Shown here one piece after another: positions 12,331 to 22,632 of a DNA stretch of 53,987 nucleotides. Within the stretch, counting starts at the first letter, position 1; each line of letters opens with the position of its first letter. The DNA lies in contig NMRA01001096.1 in the NCBI GenBank assembly GCA_002633005.1, positions 1 to 53,987 on the forward strand, read 5' to 3'. The notes under the pieces are model-generated. The model was not told where the DNA came from. It saw only the letters and a list, made by a program, of their open reading frames with translations, and ran no database searches. This stretch comes from Phoronis australis (lineage: Eukaryota; Phoronida; Phoronidae). The position numbers were made by a program, and so were the translations under genes.

Positions 12331-12618
12331 TGGGTAGAAAAAAGTGCGAATGCGCTCAGAAGTGTTCCAAAATTATTGGAAAATGCACTTAAAATGTCTT
12401 GCTACCAGTTACCAAATGTTTGGTTCACTATGGGATTTTTTGTAAAGCAGAAATTGAATTATTCCAGTTAATGCAAGGGCGTATTTTGCTTTAAAAACTG
12501 TTAATGCGCTCAAAAGTATTCTAAAGGTAATAGAAAAAAAAAACATTTAAAATGTATTGCAACCAGTCAGAGAATGGTTGATTCACCACGTGTGTTTTTG
12601 TGAAGCAGAAATTGAGTT

Positions 12619-12660
12619 ATTCCAAATTGAAGCAAGCCACGCCCTTGCTTAAACGTTTGG
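12619..12660. repeat. Palindrome, array unit 4, with inverted loop
   Basis: Arms related to those of unit 1, more diverged, flank the loop CCACGCC, which is the exact reverse complement of the GGCGTGG loop of unit 1. The degenerate unit 3 palindrome lies near 12461-12490. Confidence 0.8.
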
Positions 12661-12694
12661 TTCACATCGCGAATTTTTAGAGAAGAAATTGAAT

Positions 12695-12738
12695 TATTCC
12701 GAGTTTAAGCAACCAGTGTGGCTTGCTTAAACTCGGAA
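12695..12738. repeat. Palindrome, array unit 5, with compensatory change
   Basis: The left arm ATTCCGAGTTTAAGCAA pairs with the right arm TTGCTTAAACTCGGAA. Relative to unit 1, an A-to-G change in the left arm is matched by a T-to-C change in the right arm, so pairing is kept. Confidence 0.85.
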
Positions 12739-12870
12739 CTGCGATTGGGAATGCGCTCAGAAGGGCTCTAAAGATAATAGAAAAAAACATTTAAAAAGTA
12801 TTGCAGCCACTTAGAGAAAGTTTAATTCACCCAATGACCTAACGCCAACCTGGCACTAATTTCAAACATT

Positions 12871-14290
12871 CAGCTTTATTTTTATATTAGAATAGGCTGC
12901 AACACAGAAATAATACGACTCAAATGACCACCGTAGCCGCCCTAGGGCTATGACCTTGAATGCGGGTGCATTACTGAGGGACATGTAATCACAATACAGT
13001 CCTTAAATGATTTTTTATTCCAGTCCCTCCGTACTAACCAGTGTTCAGTTCATGACCAGGCCACGGAAGCTTCATTTCGGTTCAGTAACGATTTCAGCCC
13101 AAGCGCCTTGCTCTGTGATTGTGTGCCAGGCAACCGCTTAATTCCAAGTTCACGCAAGATTCCAAGTTGACGTACGGGGTTTGGCAGTTTTCTTAATCTC
13201 TAGATCACTTGCTTGATCTTGGAATTCCAAGTTGGGACGCAGCACTCACTTCCGCGTATTCTTGAGATTAAGCAGGATTCCAAGTTGAAGTACAACAGCA
13301 CTTTACACTTCACTTAATTTTCACGAAGGACGTCGCTCTACTCGGTTGAAGCAGTGTTGGCCTACGTAGTAAATGACTTTCCTTGGTTTGTTGTGTGACG
13401 GGAGCGCCGTTTATTGATGGAGTCGTGAGTTAAGTCGAGTCGTCAGTAGAATTGACTGTTATATTTTAAAGGGTTGTAAGATGGTCAATTCCTTATTTGG
13501 TACTTCCGATGAAGAAATTTTTAGTTGTATTTTGATTGGTTTTTACATTTGACTCGAGACCCCTATTTTAGCGTAATTTGGAACATTCGCAGTGCGACTA
13601 AGCCTATAAAAATGGGCCCCTTACGCTAAAACTTCGTAAGGAATCCCAACCAAGCAAACTAACTGTTTGGGCCCTTTAAATTTGGACTTAAACGTTTTTC
13701 GGCGAATTCTTCTTGTTTTATTCTTTGTGTTGTAAGTCAAAGCTGCGATGTCGACAGATGTTAGCGATGAGTTGTAAGTTTGTAGATTTGTGCTTCATTG
13801 CATAACAAAACTCGTTATATCTATCTTCTCTCTTGTTTCACTCTCTAAATTAAAGTTGTCACCATGGTTCTCTCGGGTGCGATTCGAACGAATGAAAAAG
13901 TACATAACGCTGCAAATATTTCTATCGGTTACGAGGGCGGCGCAGCACTGAAAAAAGTGAAGGGCCAAAGCCCCTCAGCCCCCCCTGTGGTGCACGGCCT
14001 ATAGACCATGTGCGGCGTATAGCACTGAAAACAGTGGGGGGCTATAGCCCCTATGGTGCGCTGCCCATGATTTCAAATACTAAGTAGATCGGTACTGATC
14101 GCTTTCACCGATTCCCCAGAGTTGCTTTACAATGAGCCAAGAATTAGGTGTGCATTGTAGGAACCGGAAAACACACAATTTTAAGTGAATAAATAAAGTA
14201 CTATTTTGAGGCAGACACCTGTGTGAAAACGAGACACTGAACAGCAGTGACTTAACAGATCGTTATAACTAGGCACCACAGTACCCCCTG
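12871..14290. other. No gene recognised; local short repeats
   Basis: The word ATTCCAAGTT from the palindrome array recurs several times between 13140 and 13290. An 11-bp inverted pair TTTTAGCGTAA / TTACGCTAAAA lies near 13566 and 13618. Two related copies of a stretch beginning AGCACTGAAAA with CCCC-rich ends lie at about 13946-14005 and 14020-14070. No coding frame is supported. Confidence 0.45.
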
Positions 14291-14299
14291 GCAAGCGCG

Positions 14300-15170
14300 A
14301 AAGGCGACCAGAACGATTAGCCTAACAGTGGAAGGTTGATCTGCAGCAACAGACGTCGACGACACAGGTCGTTCGGTGGACTCAAAGAGCCTTCGGCGAG
14401 GAAAGCACTACTATAATGGCGCAGTGCCATCGGGACGTTTGAAAGTGTCATCCGAAGTCTTGAACTGTGTGAGTGGGGTGGCATAAGCGGCTTTGAGGCG
14501 ATCTGAACAGAACCGTCTTGTGAAACGGTCAACAGATGATCGTGAACAGATAGGTCATGCCTTGGCTCGCTGGTAGTGGGTCAACAAGGTCCACGTGGAG
14601 ATTACGAAACCTGGACGCTGGAGTGTGACGTTCTACCAAAGGTGCCTGCGTGTGGCGACGGTATCTTGGAAGCCTGATCTACTCTTTGCACCACCTCCGT
14701 ATGTCACGTTTTTCACCGGCCACGCCAGCCAAAACGCTGATTGGGATATAGCCTGCTGAGTATTTAGGGCGAGCACCAGCGTGAGACAACCTATGAATAT
14801 ACCGTATACCGGCGATCAAAAACATCACGGGTCCAAGTGGAGCGCAACACAGGTCGGTGTGTGCCAGTGGGACGTATCGCAATGCAGGGTCGAGGTACCG
14901 AACGGAATATGGCTGTAGAATATGGCTGTAGATCAAGATCTGTTGTAGCGGTTCGATATTCTGCCATTCCGGAAGACTGGTCTTGGTCATGATCCAGCTC
15001 GCTGAAGTCACCAACAGAAAAGATGCGAGGGTCACTGGATATGCCGTTGATGTCGAAAGGGGATAGTGCGTCAGCCACCACGTTAAACTTGCCTTTAAGG
15101 TATCGGATGTCCGTAGCCAGTGTCAAGTATTGGATTTCTACCAGATGTTTATAGTTCCGATAATACTTAT
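14300..15170 (-). pseudogene. Ty3/Gypsy pol fragment, copy A (RNase H end to integrase)
   Basis: Read on the minus strand from 15170 down, the sequence gives the end of the RNase H/linker segment (KGKFNVVADALS near 15070-15100), then the HHCC-type integrase zinc finger region (HRLSHAG), then part of the integrase core (NLHVDLVDPLP). In-frame stops and frameshifts break it, for example after the RRWCKE segment and after the TYLFTI segment. The segment 14443-15170 is nearly identical to copy B (15247-15963). Copy A also has 140 bp of extra downstream pol sequence at 14300-14442. No LTR is defined. Confidence 0.75.
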
Positions 15171-15246
15171 GTAACAGGAGTGCCCTGGACATGATTATGT
15201 AAGTGAGATATATGCGCCCTCTAGTGGTCAAGCTGTGTATTACGTN

Positions 15247-15963
15247 AAGTGTCATCCGAAGTCTTGAACTGTGTGAGTGGGGTGGCATAAGCGGCTTTGA
15301 GGCGATCTGAACAGAACCGTCTGGTGAAACGGTCAACGGATGATCGTGAACAGATAGGTCATGCCTTGGCTCGCTGGTAGTGGGTCAACAAGGTCCACGT
15401 GGAGATTACGAAACCTGGTCGCTGGAGTGTGACGTTCTACCAAAGGTGCCTGCGTGTGGCGATGGTATCTTGGAAGCCTGATCTACTCTTTGCACCACCT
15501 CCGTATGTCACGTTTTTCACCGGCCACGCCAGCCAAAACGCTGATTGGGATATAGCCTGCTGAGTATTTAGGGCGAGCACCAGCGTGAGACAACCTATGA
15601 ATATACGATCAAAAACATCACGGGTCTAAGTGGAGCGCAACACAGGTCGGTGTGTGCCAGTGGGACGTATCGCAAGGCAGGGTCGAGGTACCGAACAGAA
15701 TATGGCTGTAGAATATGGCTGTAGATCAAGATCTGTTGTAGCGGTTCGATATTCTGCCATTCCGGGAGACTGGTCTTGGTCATGATCCAGCTCGCTGAAG
15801 TCACCAACAGAAAAGATGCGAGGGTCACTGGATATGCCGTTGATGTCGAAAGGGGATAGTGCGTCAGCCACCACGTTAAACTTGCCTTTAAGGTATCGGA
15901 TGTCCGTAGCCAGTGTTAAGTATTGGATTTCTACCAGATGTTTATAGTTCCGATAATACTTAT
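15247..15963 (-). pseudogene. Ty3/Gypsy pol fragment, copy B
   Basis: This is a near-identical second copy of 14443-15170 in the same orientation. It has an 11-bp deletion near 15605 and a few substitutions, and begins exactly after the single n at 15246. The same RNase H-to-integrase segment is encoded and it is equally broken. The 76 bases between the copies (15171-15246) are unrelated to either. Confidence 0.75.
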
Positions 15964-16131
15964 ATGTATGACTGTTTATCACGTGTTACTATGACGTCCT
16001 TAGCGTGTATAAATAGTTTTCTTGCATGTGTTTTAGTCATTTGGATGTCGTTTGCTTTAATGGTGATTACTTTGATGGTATAATTCTTATATCATTCAAT
16101 TGGTTTTATATTCGTCGTACACAGACGATGT

Positions 16132-16509
16132 TGTCGCAGAATGTGTTTATTGTGTTTTTGCTTCATTTAGTTTAGTCATCGTATTACATCACTTACTGTT
16201 GCAGAAGATGAGCAATACTTCCTATTCCCAGAACTGTTTATTTGTCAGCATAGTGCATCCTTTATTTGTTCTTTTATTTGATTGGTTAATTTGTGTTTCT
16301 ATGGTCTCTATATATATGTATCACTTTCACTTATGATTTAAGTAGTAGCTTCAGTAGTATGAATTGATTAGTAGTTGTTTCCCGCATTGAGACTTGTTCT
16401 CATCATTCGTTGACAGTCTTCAATATACTAGTCAAGACTCATCTCTTGTGTTCTTGCCTACGAACCACCTCGTACACAGCCAAACCGCATTTTTCCGTGT
16501 AACCCCACA
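16132..16509 (+). repeat. 5' LTR of BEL/Pao element
   Basis: It begins TGTCGCAG and ends CCCCACA, has the TG...CA ends expected of an LTR, and matches 19139-19551 over its full length with indels (the second copy has an extra block near 19204-19235). Confidence 0.85.
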
Positions 16510-16512
16510 TTT

Positions 16513-16530
16513 TGGTGCCGTGGCCGAGGA
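16513..16530 (+). other. Primer-binding site (tRNA) of BEL/Pao element
   Basis: TGGTGCCGTGGCC starts three bases after the LTR end. TGG pairs with the CCA tail of a tRNA, as expected for a minus-strand primer site. The same sequence follows the extra LTR at 19967. I do not assign the tRNA species. Confidence 0.7.
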
Positions 16531-16572
16531 TTGAAGACTGACTGCCCCATCGTTCAACTCATACTAGCTACC

Positions 16573-17589
16573 ATGGACACTTCATTGAAACGCCTGAAGT
16601 CAAAACGCACCCCACAGAAAGGTCAAGTCACCACCCTGCTCAACCGCCTACACGAGCTACGCCTTCATCACCTGAGAGCAAACTTGTACTGGGCACCCTT
16701 AACACCAAGCTGAACACCATTCGTATTGCTCAGCTCGAGGTTCACTCCGCTCTCCCGTCTCCACAACGTGCCGTGATCAACGCACCCTCAACTGGAAATG
16801 TGCGTCTTACCTCGCTTTTCTGGCGACCGATTGGACGTCCCCGCATTCTGGGACATGTTCTCCGCCACTGTTGACTCGAATCACCTGCTTCCAGTAATTC
16901 AAAAACTTCAATATTTGTTTTCGGTGATTGATGGACCTGCCAAAGAAGTTATCAATGGACTCACCCTCACGCCAGAAAATTATATTACTGCAAAAGAACT
17001 TCTTACGGAACGCTACGGTTCAGTAACTAAGCTCAAAGCCGACATCTTCCGTTCGTTCCAATATCTGCCACACTCATCCCAAGGAAATTTTGGACACCTT
17101 TACGCACACCTGGAAAAAGTCCTTCGCACTCTTAACTCGGTCGATCCTTATGGTAACAAGGACTTTCTTGTTACCGTTGTGTTAGACAAGCTGCCAATCG
17201 AGATACAGCCCAACATAGCACGCCCCAACAATGGAAGTTTAGAATGCGACATTGCCACTCTACGCGCATATCTAAAAACTGAATGCGATATTATGGAGAC
17301 AGGTAACCACCATCAGAACCAGCTGTCTGCCAGTCACAGCGATTACTGCTCAACGGCTGCCTTCCAAACCAGCGCGGCCAGACTGTACAAGACCAATCGT
17401 AAGTGCTTTTACTGCTCGAGGGACCACTCACCCACTCACTGCCCAACACACATTTCTTATGATTCTCGCTTAATTATAGTTAAGAAAAAGAAAGCGTGTT
17501 TCAATTGTCTAGGCAACCATAGAATAACTGACTGCCAGTTTCGCAATACATGTCGCCAATGCAATTCGAAACATCACAGCAGCTTATGA
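16573..17589 (+). pseudogene. BEL/Pao gag with zinc knuckles, frameshifted
   Basis: An ATG in good context (ACCATGG, 16573) opens a frame that shifts near 16660 and returns to the original frame near 16800. The main part (16798-17589) has the BEL gag signature: PRFSGDRLDVPAFWDMF, then the helical YLFSVIDGPAKEVINGL segment, and near the C-terminus three cysteine-rich knuckle-like motifs (CFYCSRDHSPTHC, CFNCLGNHRITDC and CRQCNSKHH). In this family gag builds the particle and binds RNA. The frame ends at a TGA at 17587-17589, exactly where protease and reverse transcriptase should follow. Confidence 0.8.
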
Positions 17590-17689
17590 CGAAAGCCCAA
17601 TATAGAGACCCTTCAATCGCTAAAAGTCCTCCTCGACCAGTTTGTCACCAGTGAAAAAAGCCGTCGATACCTCAAAGCACGACCTACCC

Positions 17690-18600
17690 CCGCCACAAGT
17701 TCACAGAATTGGCCATCAAAGATGCACACGTCAGAACCCTCCACAGTGGTGTCAACATGACCAGCACATACTTACGTCAGCACTACTGGATTCCAAGAAT
17801 CCGCCAACGCGTAAAGGCTGTCATCCGGTTGTGTGTACCATGTTGCAGAGTGACTGGTCAACCGTATCCTCAACCAGCCACGCCCCCACTGCCTGCTGAC
17901 CGTGTGCGAGATGCATAATCATTTGAGATCACAGGTGTCGATTACACTGGCCATCTGTTCGTCAAGAACCCTTCTGACAGCAACAACAACACAGCCTACG
18001 TGTGTTTGTTTACGTGTACAGTTACTCGAGCGATACATCTGGAGTTGGTCTCTGACTTAACTGTAACATCATTTATTCAAGCCTTTCGTCGCTTTGCCAG
18101 CCGACGCTCCTTACCACGTGTTATGATTTCTGACAATGCCACAAATTTTGTTGGTGCTCCAGCAGACGTCAATGAATTGATCAAATCTCCTCATATTCAA
18201 GATTTCTTCGCAGATCAACACGTTACATGGAAATTCATTCCACGCCGCGCTCCATGGTTCTGTGGTTTTTGGGAACGTCTTGTTGGACTTACCAAGACCT
18301 GCTTAAAAAATGTCCTAGGTCGTTCACAGGTGCCATTTGATGAACTTCGTACGATTCTCACTGAATGTGAATGTATCCTAAACGACCGCACCCTCACATT
18401 TGTATCCGGTTCTGACGATGAACCTGAACCGCTATCTCCATCTCACATATTATACGGACGTAGACTCTTAGCCCATTCCGCGACGTTCAAAATGACGAAC
18501 TCATTGACCCCAATTTTGACGCGACTTCTGTACAATTGCAGTATACAAGGCGATCTGCTCTAATCAGTCATTTCTTTCGTCGTTGGCAACACTAATATTT
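17690..18600 (+). pseudogene. BEL/Pao integrase with intact catalytic triad but a stop and frameshift
   Basis: The zinc-binding region (H of DAHVRTLH, then CVPCC) is followed, after an in-frame TAA at 17916-17918, by the core with the expected acidic residues: D in GVDYTG, D in SDNATNF and E in GFWERL. The core includes the typical ILNDRTLTF and LSPSHILYGR segments. The frame is lost near 18480-18560. It inserts the element's DNA copy into the genome in active relatives; this copy cannot be expressed as one protein. Confidence 0.8.
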
Positions 18601-19036
18601 AACTGCACTTCGTGAAAGACAACAACTCGTAACCCGACGTAACCATACTTTATCCATCAACATCGGCGACGTTGTTTTGGTTCACGACGACAAGGCACGT
18701 GTTCTATGGAAAATGGCTAGAGTGGAGCGACTCAATTACGGGCATGATGGATTCATTCGCTCTGCCGACATTCGATCTCAGTCTGGCAGAACCAACCGTC
18801 CCGTGACAAAGCTCTACCCTCTCGAAACAATTGTAGACTCCGTTCCGAATCCGCCACCCACCGACACTACAAATACCCCATCTAATTCGACCTCAACATC
18901 GCATCCTCCACGACCACAAAGACGGGCAGCTCTCCAAGCTCGTCACAATATACGACGTTGGACAACTGAACGATTCGACCACATTATTTCGTTTTTCATA
19001 CGTCCTCCTTTTTCACATGTTTATAGTACCAGTTAA
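18600..19036 (+). pseudogene. BEL/Pao C-terminal domain after integrase
   Basis: The segment with GDVVLVHDDKARVLWKMARV, then GRTNRPVTKLYPLE and a Pro/Thr/Ser-rich tail is the conserved domain that follows integrase in BEL/Pao polyproteins. It is in a different frame from the integrase upstream. It ends with a stop at 19034-19036. Confidence 0.75.
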
Positions 19037-19129
19037 TTCTTATTCTAGCATATTTCTCGTGTTAATTCTAGCATTGTTCATTATTAGGCATTTGAGTACT
19101 AGTTGTTTTTAATTCCTCAACTATTTTGT

Positions 19130-19138
19130 GGGGGAGGA
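19130..19138 (+). other. Polypurine tract of BEL/Pao element
   Basis: GGGGGAGGA directly precedes the second LTR, the position of the plus-strand primer. Confidence 0.75.
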
Positions 19139-19551
19139 TGTCGCAGAATGTGTTATTGTGTTTTTGCTTCATTTAGTTTAGTCATCGTATTACATCACTT
19201 ACTGTTGTTGTTTACTACCACTTTCTCCGCATGCAGAACATGAGTAATACTTCCTATTCTTAGAGCTGTTTATTCGTTAGCATAATGCATCTTTATTTGT
19301 TCATTTATTTGATTGGTTAATTTGTGTTTCTCTGGTCTCTCTCTCTCTATATATATATATCACTTTCACTTATATTTTAAGTAGTAGCTTCAGTGTTATG
19401 AGTTGATTAGTACTTGTTTCCGCATTGAGAGTTGTTCTAATCATTCGTTGACTGTCTTCAATATACTAGTCAAGACTCATCTCTTGTGTTTTTGCCTACG
19501 AACCACCTCGTACACAGCCAAACCGACCGCATTTTTCCGTGTACCCCCACA
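19139..19551 (+). repeat. 3' LTR of BEL/Pao element
   Basis: It begins TGTCGCAG, ends CCCCCACA, and corresponds over its length to 16132-16509. A short CT/TA microsatellite lies near 19344-19362. Confidence 0.85.
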
Positions 19552-19715
19552 ATCGTATTACATCACTTACTGTTGTTGTTTACCACCACTTTTTCCGCAT
19601 GCAGAAGATGAGTAATACTTCCTATTCCTAGAACCGTTTGTATGTCAGTTATTTCTTTGTCTTATTTGATTGGTTAATTCGTGTTTCTCTAGTCATATAC
19701 ATGTATATATATATA

Positions 19716-19749
<34 letters not shown>

Positions 19750-19963
19750 CATATCACTTTCCCTTGTATTTCATAAAGTAGCTTCAGTAGTATCACTACC
19801 GCTTCAGTAGTTTCCATGAGTTGATCAGTAGTTGTTTCTCCGCATTGAGAGTTGTTCCTACTCATGTAACAGTTTTCAATATACTCGTCAAGACTCATCT
19901 CTTGTTCTGTTCCAACGAACCACCTCTTACATAACCGAACCGCGTTATCCCGTGTATCCCACA
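19552..19963 (+). repeat. Third, 5'-truncated LTR of the same BEL/Pao family
   Basis: It starts immediately after the 3' LTR, but at the position equivalent to about base 47 of the LTR (ATCGTATTACATCAC), and runs to the same CCCACA end. The family primer-binding site follows (TGGTGCCGTGGCCC, 19967-19980). It contains a TATATG microsatellite expansion at about 19693-19752 that the other two LTRs lack. Confidence 0.8.
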
Positions 19964-19982
19964 TTTTGGTGCCGTGGCCCGG

Positions 19983-21255
19983 CTTCTGAACGGAGTCTAC
20001 ACTTGTTTCAAGTGGGTAGAGCTTAGTCACGGGACGGTTGGTTCTGCCAGACTGAGAACGAATGTCGGCAGAGCGAATGAAGCCATCATGCCCGTAATTG
20101 AGTCGCTCTACTCGAGCTATTTTCCACAGATTACGTGACTTGTCGTCGTGAACCAAAACAACGTCCCCGATGTTGATGGGTGAAGTAAGGTTACGTCAGC
20201 TAGTTACGAGTTGCTGTCGTTCACGAAGTGCAGTTATATACTCGTGTTGCCAACGGCGAAAGAAATGAGTGATGAGTGCGGATCGCCTTGTATACTGCAA
20301 CTGAACTGTAGCTGCGTCGAAATTGGGGTCCGTAAGTTCGTCATTTTGAATGTTGCGGAAGGGAAAGCCGGAGAGTCTACGTCCGTATAAAATGCGAGAC
20401 GGAGAAAGCGGTTCAGGTTCATCTTTAGAGCCGGATACAAATGTGAGGGGACGGTCGTTTAGAATACATTCACATTCAGTGAGAATCGTGCGAAGTTCGT
20501 CAAATGGCACCTGCGAACGACCTAGGATCGTTTTAGTAAGTTTTAGTAATTCCAACGAGACGTTCCCAAAAACAACCGAACCATGGAGCGCGGCGTGGAA
20601 TGAATTTCTATGTAACGTGTTTATCTGCGAGAAAATCTTGAATCGGAACTGATTTGATCAATTCATTGACGTCTGTTGGAGCACCAACAAAATTCGTGGC
20701 ATTGTCAGAAATCATAACACGTGGTAAGGACTACGTCGGCTAGCAAAGCGACGAAAGGCTTGGATAAATGATATGACAGTTAACTCAGAGACCAACTCCA
20801 GATGTATCGCTCGAGTAATTCCGCTGTAAATAAACATACGTAGGCTGTGTTGTTGTTGTTGTCAGAAGGGTTCTTGACGAACAGAAGGCCAGTATAATGG
20901 ACACCAGAGATTTCAAAAGGTTGTGCATCACGCACGCGGTCAGCAGGCAGTGGGGGCGTGGCTGGTTGAGGATACGGTTGACCAGTCGCTCTGCGACATG
21001 GTACACACAACCGGATGACAGCCTTTACGCGTTGGCGGATTCTTGGAATCCAGTAGTGCTGACGTAAATATGTGCTGGTCATGTTGACACCACTGTGGAG
21101 GGTTCTGACGTGTGCATCTTTGATGACCAATTCTGTGAACTTGTGTGGGTGGATGGCAACAGGATGGGGAACTTGGTGTGGTCAGGTAGGTTGGCGTTGT
21201 GTATCCTTCCTGCGCTGAGTAATAGGCCATCTTGAACAAACAACTTCAACTGAAA
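19983..21255 (-). pseudogene. Inverted BEL/Pao integrase and C-terminal fragment
   Basis: This is a minus-strand copy of the same family's pol 3' part: the linker (SAGRIHNANLPD-like, about 21230-21190), the integrase zinc finger (21130-20990), the core (20930-20240) and the C-terminal domain (20156-19983). It is joined head-to-side to the plus-strand LTR and primer site at 19983. The first catalytic Asp is replaced by His (GVHYTG instead of GVDYTG), and several frameshifts are present, so it is inactive. Confidence 0.8.
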
Positions 21256-21269
21256 AGGGTCCTGGGGGA

Positions 21270-21934
21270 GTTAAATTAACCAGGAGAGAATCCGCAGTCA
21301 CCTCCTCGCCCAAAACTGTGAGTGGATATTCAACCCTCCTCATGCCTGGAACTTTGGAGGAGTCTGGGAAAGGCCAATCTCCACCATACGGAGAGTCCTA
21401 GATGGTATGCTTGTTGGCTTGGGAAGTCCTCAAGTGACCCATGAGCTGCTATCAACGCTTCTAGCTGAAGTCTCCGGTATTGTCAACGCTCGACCGATAG
21501 CTCCCATTTCTACTGACGTTGAGGTTGCAGAACCATTGTCTCCGTCTATGCTGCTCACTATGAAATCACGTCCGATTAACTCTCCTTTAGGCAATTTCAC
21601 ACGGCTGGACCACTACAGTCGTCGACATTGGAGGCGAGTGCAGTACTTAGCTAACCAGTTTTGGGTACGATAGCGACGGAAATACCTGGGGAATCTCCAA
21701 TGACGTGAGAAGTGGCGACAAAGGCATAGGAATATATCAGTTGGTGATGTGGTGCTCATGCGCGACCAGGATGTACTTCGCAGTGAATGGCCACTCGGAA
21801 GAGTTACGGAGACCTTCAACTCTGATGATGGTATCGCGAGGAAGGCTTGTGTGGTCGAGACCGCCCGTGATGGAGTCAAGAAGATTTACACTCGGGTTGC
21901 TAAAGAACTTATTGTGTTACTTGAAGACAATTGA
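21270..21934 (+). pseudogene. Second BEL/Pao-type element, integrase C-terminal half
   Basis: A different lineage from the neighbouring element: NPPHAWNFGGVWER (with the third catalytic acidic residue, about 21335-21380), then VNARPIAPIS, PLSPSMLLTMKSRP and HWRRVQYLANQFW (21407-21673), and after a stop and frameshift GDVVLMRDQDVLRSEWPLGR (about 21740-21810) to the stop at 21932-21934. This order is standard for the end of a Pao/BEL polyprotein. The 5' part has been replaced by the inverted fragment to the left. Confidence 0.8.
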
Positions 21935-21986
21935 CTGTATTTCGCATTCTGGCACTTTTGTAAAGGCTTTGCCTTTAGGGAAGGAG

Positions 21987-22632
21987 TGTCGTGTCACGTA
22001 GGCTCATTCTGCCTTACTCTCCCTTTCTGGATTAGTTTTTAAGTATCTCGTTAGATGTCGCTATGTGATTCCCATTATGGACGCCGCATGCTCGGCACTA
22101 TTTTTACTAGTTATTTTAGTTATTCCTAGAATTTAGCCTTGTTACAGAGGATAGTTTGTGAGTAGTTCGTTATTTACTCATATTCCCTTCCGTTCTTGTA
22201 GGTATTTGTTTCAGTGTTCTCGTAATTTCAGTACTGTAGGTTTATTTGCAGTCTTTTTGATCTGCCATTATTGTTTGTTGCCGATTTGCAGGACGCCTCA
22301 TTGTGTATTTCCCTACTAGTTTTAGAGTATTTGACTTCCATTACTGTTTATTTAGATTCGGGAATTTGCAGTATTATTCTTGCAGTATTTGCAGTACCTG
22401 TTCTCCAGGTATTTCTAGATATTCCTTTGGCGTAGCTCGGTGTATTTTAGAAATTATCTCCCTTGTATTTCATTGGGCTTTGTCATTGTCTTGTGTGGGG
22501 TTTGTTTTATCTATCTTTTTTGCACTCTTGTATGCCTTTGTAAATGGCACAGCATACTGACACTGTTCATTGTTTATTTCAGTTTTCACCAGTTTGCAAT
22601 AAATGATTCACTTCTGGAATTGTAATTCATGA
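21987..22632 (+). repeat. Probable 3' LTR of the second BEL/Pao-type element
   Basis: A purine tract (AGGGAAGGAG, about 21977-21986) directly precedes TGTCGTGTC. The stretch ends near ATGACA at 22627-22632, with AATAAA about 30 bases before the end. No second copy is in the window, so the right boundary is an estimate. Confidence 0.55.

Larger units (their letters stand above)
11270..12870. repeat. Array of diverged tandem units each carrying a long palindrome
   Basis: Units of roughly 160-180 bp recur from about 11270 and most clearly from 11890 to 12870. Each has a recognisable order: an 'agagaatgtttggttcacca' type block, then 'tttttgtaaagcagaaattgaatt', then a palindrome, then 'gggaatgcgctcagaag' and 'aatagaaaaaaacattt' type blocks. 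The units are strongly diverged from each other, so this is an old satellite-like array. Open frames through it (for example 12035-12295) are by-products of the repeat. Confidence 0.8.
16132..19551 (+). mobile_element. BEL/Pao LTR retrotransposon, internally deleted (non-autonomous)
   Basis: Two direct LTRs (16132-16509 and 19139-19551), a primer-binding site after the first and a purine tract before the second define an element of 3.4 kb. The internal region encodes a BEL-type gag and then, almost at once, the integrase and the C-terminal domain. Protease, reverse transcriptase and RNase H are missing, so it has lost about 3 kb between roughly 17590 and 17700. It could move only with help from a complete relative, and its remaining frames are also broken. 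The two LTRs differ by several indels, so the insertion is not recent. No target-site duplication is evident, partly because another LTR abuts its 3' end. Confidence 0.85.
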
